Source of the DNA: Planctomycetota bacterium
GTDB lineage: Bacteria > Planctomycetota > Phycisphaerae > WQYP01
Assembly: GCA_021818565.1 (NCBI GenBank)
Contig: JAKATV010000155.1
Location: forward strand, 1-9,995
Reading direction: 5' to 3'
Length of the DNA: 9,995 nt
Notes under the pieces: model-generated
Told to the model about the DNA's origin: nothing
What the model saw: the letters and a program-made list of their open reading frames with translations, nothing else
Database searches by the model: none
Shown: in pieces, positions 7,295 through 9,995 of the stretch
Position numbering within the stretch: position 1 is the stretch's first letter
Layout of the letters: every line of letters starts with the position of its first letter
Translations under genes and position numbers: made by a program

Positions 7295-7319
7295 ATTTCC
7301 TCCCCCGCGCGATATGACC

Positions 7320-7346
7320 TTGACCTGGGTGGAATTGTGCTACAAT
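7320..7346 (+). promoter_or_regulatory. Sigma70-like promoter of the superoxide dismutase gene
   Basis: A -35-like TTGACC at 7320-7325 and a -10-like TACAAT at 7341-7346 are separated by 15 nt. The -10 is preceded by TGC (7338-7340), which makes it an extended -10 element and can compensate for the short spacer. The predicted leader of about 53 nt contains a small hairpin (7365-7369 with 7376-7380) before the Shine-Dalgarno. Confidence 0.6.
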
Positions 7347-7393
7347 AAAGACGGTGAAAACAGTGCCACATGTAAGTGGCTAAATTATTTTTC

Positions 7394-7398
7394 AGGAG
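7394..7398 (+). promoter_or_regulatory. Shine-Dalgarno that decides the SOD start
   Basis: AGGAG lies 7 nt before the ATG at 7406. The longer frame open from a GTG at 7376 would place this site inside the coding sequence, so 7406 is the start. Confidence 0.85.
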
Positions 7399-7405
7399 TA
7401 CCATC

Positions 7406-8041
7406 ATGGCGTTTCAACTTCCCTCGTTACCGTATGACTTTAGCGCACTGGAACCTGTCATTGATACACAAACCATGCAGATTCACCATGGCAAGCATCA
7501 TGGTGGTTATGTAACCAATCTAAACAATGCCATCGCCGGTAAGCCCGCGTTAGAAACCAAAAGCGTGGAGGCGCTGATCGGCGATCTCGCTTCGGTGCCC
7601 GAAGACGTGCGTACAGCCGTGCGCAATAATGGCGGCGGCCATGCCAATCACAGCATGTTCTGGCAAATCATGGCCCCGAAGGGCAAAGGCGGCGGCGGCG
7701 AGCCGACCGGCGACTTGGCGGCCTCGATTAACTCCACCTTTGGATCCTTTGCTGATTTCAAGACTCGTTTCGGAGAAGCGGCGACCAAACGCTTTGGCTC
7801 AGGGTGGTCCTGGCTGGTTCTGAAAAATGGCAAACTGGCCATCGGCTCAACCGCCAATCAGGATAATCCACTGATGGGCGAGGCGGTTTGCGGCCTGTCG
7901 GGCAAGCCGATTATGGGCTTGGACGTATGGGAACACGCCTATTACCTCAAATATCAAAACCGCAGACCCGAGTACATCACCAATTGGTGGGAAGTGGTCA
8001 ACTGGACCAAAGTGGCTGAGATTTATCAAGCCGCGAAATAA
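7406..8041 (+). CDS. sodA: Superoxide dismutase, Mn-type of the Fe/Mn family
   Basis: This 211-residue enzyme converts superoxide to oxygen and hydrogen peroxide. It has no signal peptide, so it acts in the cytoplasm. The metal ligands are all in place: His27 (QIHHGKHH), His82 (GGHANHSMFW), Asp173 and His177 (DVWEHAYY). The second-sphere Tyr35 is also present. The GGHANHS motif and Gln152 in STANQDNPLMGE are the pattern of manganese enzymes; iron enzymes carry the outer-sphere Gln near position 70 instead. Metal use remains a prediction, since cambialistic forms exist. Length is standard for the dimeric family. The start at 7406 gives the canonical MAFQLPSLPYDFSALEP N-terminus and has a good ribosome site. 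It is preceded by its own promoter and ends in tandem stops (TAATAA). A 7-bp interrupted hairpin just after (8045-8064) lacks a T tract, so the terminator is unclear. Confidence 0.97.
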   Translation: MAFQLPSLPYDFSALEPVIDTQTMQIHHGKHHGGYVTNLNNAIAGKPALETKSVEALIGDLASVPEDVRTAVRNNGGGHANHSMFWQIMAPKGKGGGGEPTGDLAASINSTFGSFADFKTRFGEAATKRFGSGWSWLVLKNGKLAIGSTANQDNPLMGEAVCGLSGKPIMGLDVWEHAYYLKYQNRRPEYITNWWEVVNWTKVAEIYQAAK

Positions 8042-8170
8042 TAACAGCGGCACCCGCCGGGCTGACCCCAATTAGCGATTAATTGCCGTCTGCAGATTTC
8101 TGAAGCAAGGCGCGGAGCTGGTTATACTGCGATCAGCCTTCAGTGAGACAAATCAGGCGATGCCATGCAT

Positions 8171-8244
8171 TGTACCGCAGGCATCTTGCCTGCATCGAAA
8201 ACACGGCAAAAGCAGGCGGGATCGCGGCGCGAGGCGACGGTACA
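8171..8244. repeat. 74-bp MITE/REP-like palindromic element
   Basis: The outer ends are perfect 7-bp inverted repeats, TGTACCG (8171-8177) and CGGTACA (8238-8244). Just inside the left end is a perfect hairpin, GCAGGCA (8177-8183), loop TCT, TGCCTGC (8187-8193). A second GCAGGC at 8212-8217 could compete for pairing with it. Short elements of this design are usually dispersed in many intergenic copies. Copy number cannot be judged from one window. Confidence 0.5.
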
Positions 8245-8302
8245 GATACTTTTCTTGGCTTTGTGACCAAGTATCACCAATCGCCGCGCGGAGTATAGCT
8301 GC

Positions 8303-8430
8303 GCCTAAAAAAGGCAATAGGTGAACAGGTGACCGCAGGAGGGAGATGTGTCTGGGCGACAGGCGCTCTTTTGTCCCAGTCTCGGCGCGACGGGACTCTA
8401 CCGCTCTGTTCCACTGGGCCGCAACCCAGT
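8303..8430 (+). other. Cluster of hairpins, possible structured RNA
   Basis: Consecutive stems are 8303-8306 with 8312-8315, then 8352-8356 plus 8359-8361 with 8372-8374 plus 8375-8379. A third is 8378-8384 with 8391-8397 (7 bp including one wobble, 6-nt loop), and the fourth is 8413-8418 (ACTGGG) with 8425-8430 (CCCAGT) around a 6-nt loop. The second and third overlap by two bases and so partly exclude each other. No T tract follows and no known RNA family was recognised, so function is open. Confidence 0.3.
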
Positions 8431-8439
8431 CGCTGTTAT

Positions 8440-8466
8440 TGATCAGTGATCATCGGTTACTGATCA
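8440..8466. repeat. 8-bp inverted repeat TGATCAGT / ACTGATCA
   Basis: Perfect 8-bp arms (8440-8447 and 8459-8466) flank an 11-nt centre. Each arm contains the self-palindrome TGATCA. It lies about 110 bp upstream of the ATPase gene and could be a regulator site, a recombination site or part of a decayed repeat. Confidence 0.45.
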
Positions 8467-8538
8467 TTGTAATGGGCTCCTTCACAATTCGCTGGGGCTT
8501 CACAACGGTCTCAATCGGGCTAAATTGTCCTGTCTTTG

Positions 8539-8565
8539 CAGATTGAACATTCAATGTTCAATCTG
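8539..8565. promoter_or_regulatory. Perfect 27-bp palindrome, probable operator
   Basis: Two 13-bp arms, CAGATTGAACATT (8539-8551) and AATGTTCAATCTG (8553-8565), are exact reverse complements around a single C at 8552. The palindrome covers the -35 hexamer and the whole spacer of the promoter described next. A dimeric repressor bound here would block RNA polymerase. The binding protein is not identified; the ATPase downstream has its own winged-helix-like segment, so autoregulation is possible but unproven. Confidence 0.65.
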
Positions 8566-8571
8566 TATGAT
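8543..8571 (+). promoter_or_regulatory. Promoter of the DUF4143 ATPase gene, likely leaderless transcript
   Basis: TTGAAC (8543-8548) and TATGAT (8566-8571) are spaced by exactly 17 nt and match the sigma70 consensus at four and five positions. Initiation about 7 nt after the -10 falls at or next to the A of the ATG at 8578, which predicts an mRNA with no 5' leader. No Shine-Dalgarno is seen before 8578, which agrees. Confidence 0.55.
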
Positions 8572-8577
8572 ACGACG

Positions 8578-9774
8578 ATGACGATTCCCCGGCACATGGC
8601 GACACCCCTGGCGAAAGCCGCACAACACTACCCGGTTATTACGCTGACCGGGCCGCGGCAATCCGGCAAAACAACGCTCGTTAAATCCGCGTTTCCAAAA
8701 GCGAACTATGTTTCTCTGGAAGCACCCGATCAACGGAGCTTTGCCATGGAGGACCCGCTCGGATTTCTTCGGCAATTTCCGGGGCCGGTTATTCTCGACG
8801 AGGTACAGCGTGTCCCTGATCTATTTTCCTACATTCAGGGAATCGTTGATGAATCACCCGTACCGGGACATTTCATTCTCACCGGTTCCCAGAATTTTTT
8901 ACTGTTGAACAACATCAGCCAGACGCTGGCCGGCAGATGTGCCGTCCTGCACCTGCTGCCGCTGGCGCTTTGTGAGTTGGCCCGGCATGACGCGGTCGGT
9001 CCCGCCTCCCTGGGAACGGTGCACAGGAATCGGAACCGGGCCAAGGGAGAACTTTTTGAAATCCTGCATACCGGGCTTTATCCGCGCGTACACGGCCGGG
9101 GTATTAGCGCCGACGATTGGTTGGCGAACTATGTCCGAACCTACATCGAGCGCGACGTGCGGGAGGTACTGAATATCGGCGATACCGAGGCGTTTTATCG
9201 CTTCCTGCGGTTATGTGCGGGGCGAACCGGACAGCTACTTAATCTGACCTCTCTGGCAACGGACTGCGGCATTTCGCACACCACCGCCCGCCGGTGGTTT
9301 GCACTGCTTGAGGCAAGCTTCATCGTTTATCAGCTGCGCCCCCACCACCGCAATTACAGCAAGCGTTTGATAAAAAGTCCGAAACTCTACTTTTATGATA
9401 CCGGATTGCTCTGCTATCTCCTGCGGATTCAGTCACCCGCGGACCTTGCCGGTCACGCTTTGCGCGGAGCAATTTTTGAGAGCTTTGTCATCGCTGAACT
9501 TATCAAGAGTTTTTTCAACCGCGCTGTCGAAGCGGACTTGTACTTCTGGCGGGATTCCACGGGCCACGAAGCGGATATTCTAGTTGATACCGGCGAACTT
9601 CCGCTTCCCATTGAAATAAAATCCGGAGAAACCATCGCCGCGGACTTTATGGGCGGACTGAATTTCTGGCGTAACCTTGCGGGAAGTCCAACCGCGCCCG
9701 CCGCCCTGATTTATGGCGGGGACGATTCTTATATGCGATCCGGAGTTGCGGTGCACTCCTGGCGTGATTTGTGA
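8578..9774 (+). CDS. AAA+ family ATPase with DUF4143 / PD-(D/E)XK-like C-terminus
   Basis: This 398-residue protein belongs to the widespread ATPase family often listed as COG1373, whose role is not established. The ATPase part has Walker A GPRQSGKTT (residues 25-33, Lys31), Walker B PVILDEVQ (70-77, Asp74-Glu75), a sensor-like LTGSQ (101-105) and TLAGR (116-120, Arg120). The middle contains ERDV (191-194) and a winged-helix-like segment (about 222-254, SLATDCGISHTTARRW). The C-terminal DUF4143 region ends in a nuclease-like pattern, FWRDSTGHEAD...IEIKSGE, with Glu331, Asp333, Glu346 and Lys348. The frame is open further upstream (ATG 8554, TTG 8536). Those starts would lie within the 27-bp palindrome and promoter, whereas 8578 gives the usual MTIPRHM beginning, so 8578 is chosen. 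Genes of this kind are often patchily distributed. It stands apart from the upstream genes behind a repeat-rich gap, which suggests an accessory locus. Confidence 0.9.
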   Translation: MTIPRHMATPLAKAAQHYPVITLTGPRQSGKTTLVKSAFPKANYVSLEAPDQRSFAMEDPLGFLRQFPGPVILDEVQRVPDLFSYIQGIVDESPVPGHFILTGSQNFLLLNNISQTLAGRCAVLHLLPLALCELARHDAVGPASLGTVHRNRNRAKGELFEILHTGLYPRVHGRGISADDWLANYVRTYIERDVREVLNIGDTEAFYRFLRLCAGRTGQLLNLTSLATDCGISHTTARRWFALLEASFIVYQLRPHHRNYSKRLIKSPKLYFYDTGLLCYLLRIQSPADLAGHALRGAIFESFVIAELIKSFFNRAVEADLYFWRDSTGHEADILVDTGELPLPIEIKSGETIAADFMGGLNFWRNLAGSPTAPAALIYGGDDSYMRSGVAVHSWRDL

Positions 9775-9995
9775 TCCGGCTTTTTGGCGATAACCAACCT
9801 TCATTGCTGATAATTAAGGAAAACGCCCGCCCATGGCTGAACATCCGCGGTAGCGGTATCATACAATTCGCTCACGCAATAACACCGGTGCCTGTCGGTG
9901 CAGGCTCGTAGGTAACTGTTTACCGCTCTGCGGCTCCGGCAGGCAAGTTCAGGAGGAGTCGATCAGAACATCGGTAAGCAAGCCGGGATTTTTAC
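9775..9995. other. Window end without a recognised gene
   Basis: No open frame with a recognisable product is seen. A small hairpin lies at 9911-9924 (GGTAA with TTACC). A strong Shine-Dalgarno-like AGGAGGAG at 9951-9958 is not followed by an ATG, GTG or TTG at a useful distance before the window ends. The 10-mer TACCGCTCTG (9921-9930) also occurs at 8399-8408. A gene may begin beyond the edge. Confidence 0.4.

Larger units (their letters stand above)
8042..8542. other. Gene-free, inverted-repeat-rich intergenic region
   Basis: About 500 bp lack a believable gene. The stretch contains an interrupted hairpin directly after the SOD stop (8045-8064), the 74-bp element at 8171-8244, and a 7-bp stem with a 17-nt loop (8245-8251 with 8269-8275). 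It also holds a row of hairpins at 8303-8430, an 8-bp inverted repeat at 8440-8466, and a direct repeat CTTCACAA (8480-8487 and 8498-8505). It separates the ordinary SOD gene from the accessory-looking ATPase gene, and its content fits a site of past insertions. Confidence 0.6.

Noticed and set aside
7376..7405. Upstream GTG start for superoxide dismutase
   Set aside because: The extension overlaps the Shine-Dalgarno for 7406 and the small leader hairpin, and the family N-terminus begins at 7406.
1..9995. CRISPR array, transposase, integrase, rRNA or tRNA genes
   Set aside because: No regularly spaced direct repeats, no recombinase motifs and no complete tRNA or rRNA signatures were seen on either strand.

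Overview
This window comes from a Gram-negative-type bacterium of moderate GC content. No marker here fixes the phylum. A PilT-family ATPase next to a membrane-anchored GspE-like protein and a long CvpA-domain protein, together with a BshB1-like deacetylase, would fit Planctomycetota or a related lineage, but this is a weak inference. All six confident genes lie on the plus strand.

Layout: (1) Positions 1-595 hold no convincing protein gene. They contain a near-palindrome of about 98 bp, a run of further hairpins and a strong rho-independent terminator just before the citrate synthase gene, which suggests an unidentified structured RNA or the 3' end of an upstream transcript. (2) Positions 596-2486 are metabolic: citrate synthase, then a PIG-L family deacetylase resembling BshB1 of bacillithiol synthesis. 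(3) Positions 2535-7294 form a membrane and type IV pilus/secretion block: an intact PilT-type retraction ATPase, a membrane-anchored GspE/PilB-like protein whose ATPase motifs are all degraded while its zinc-binding cysteines are kept, and a CvpA-like four-helix membrane protein with a long unrecognised C-terminal region. (4) Positions 7320-8041 hold a Mn-type superoxide dismutase with its own sigma70-like promoter and a good Shine-Dalgarno. (5) Positions 8042-8577 are a gene-free stretch of about 530 bp rich in inverted repeats, including a 74-bp MITE/REP-like element. (6) Positions 8578-9774 encode an AAA+ ATPase with a DUF4143/PD-(D/E)XK-like C-terminus. Its promoter contains a perfect 27-bp palindrome and appears to give a leaderless mRNA. 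(7) Positions 9775-9995 show no gene.

The most notable items are the apparent pseudo-ATPase paired with an intact PilT, the palindromic operator inside the promoter of the DUF4143 ATPase, and the structured non-coding region upstream of citrate synthase.
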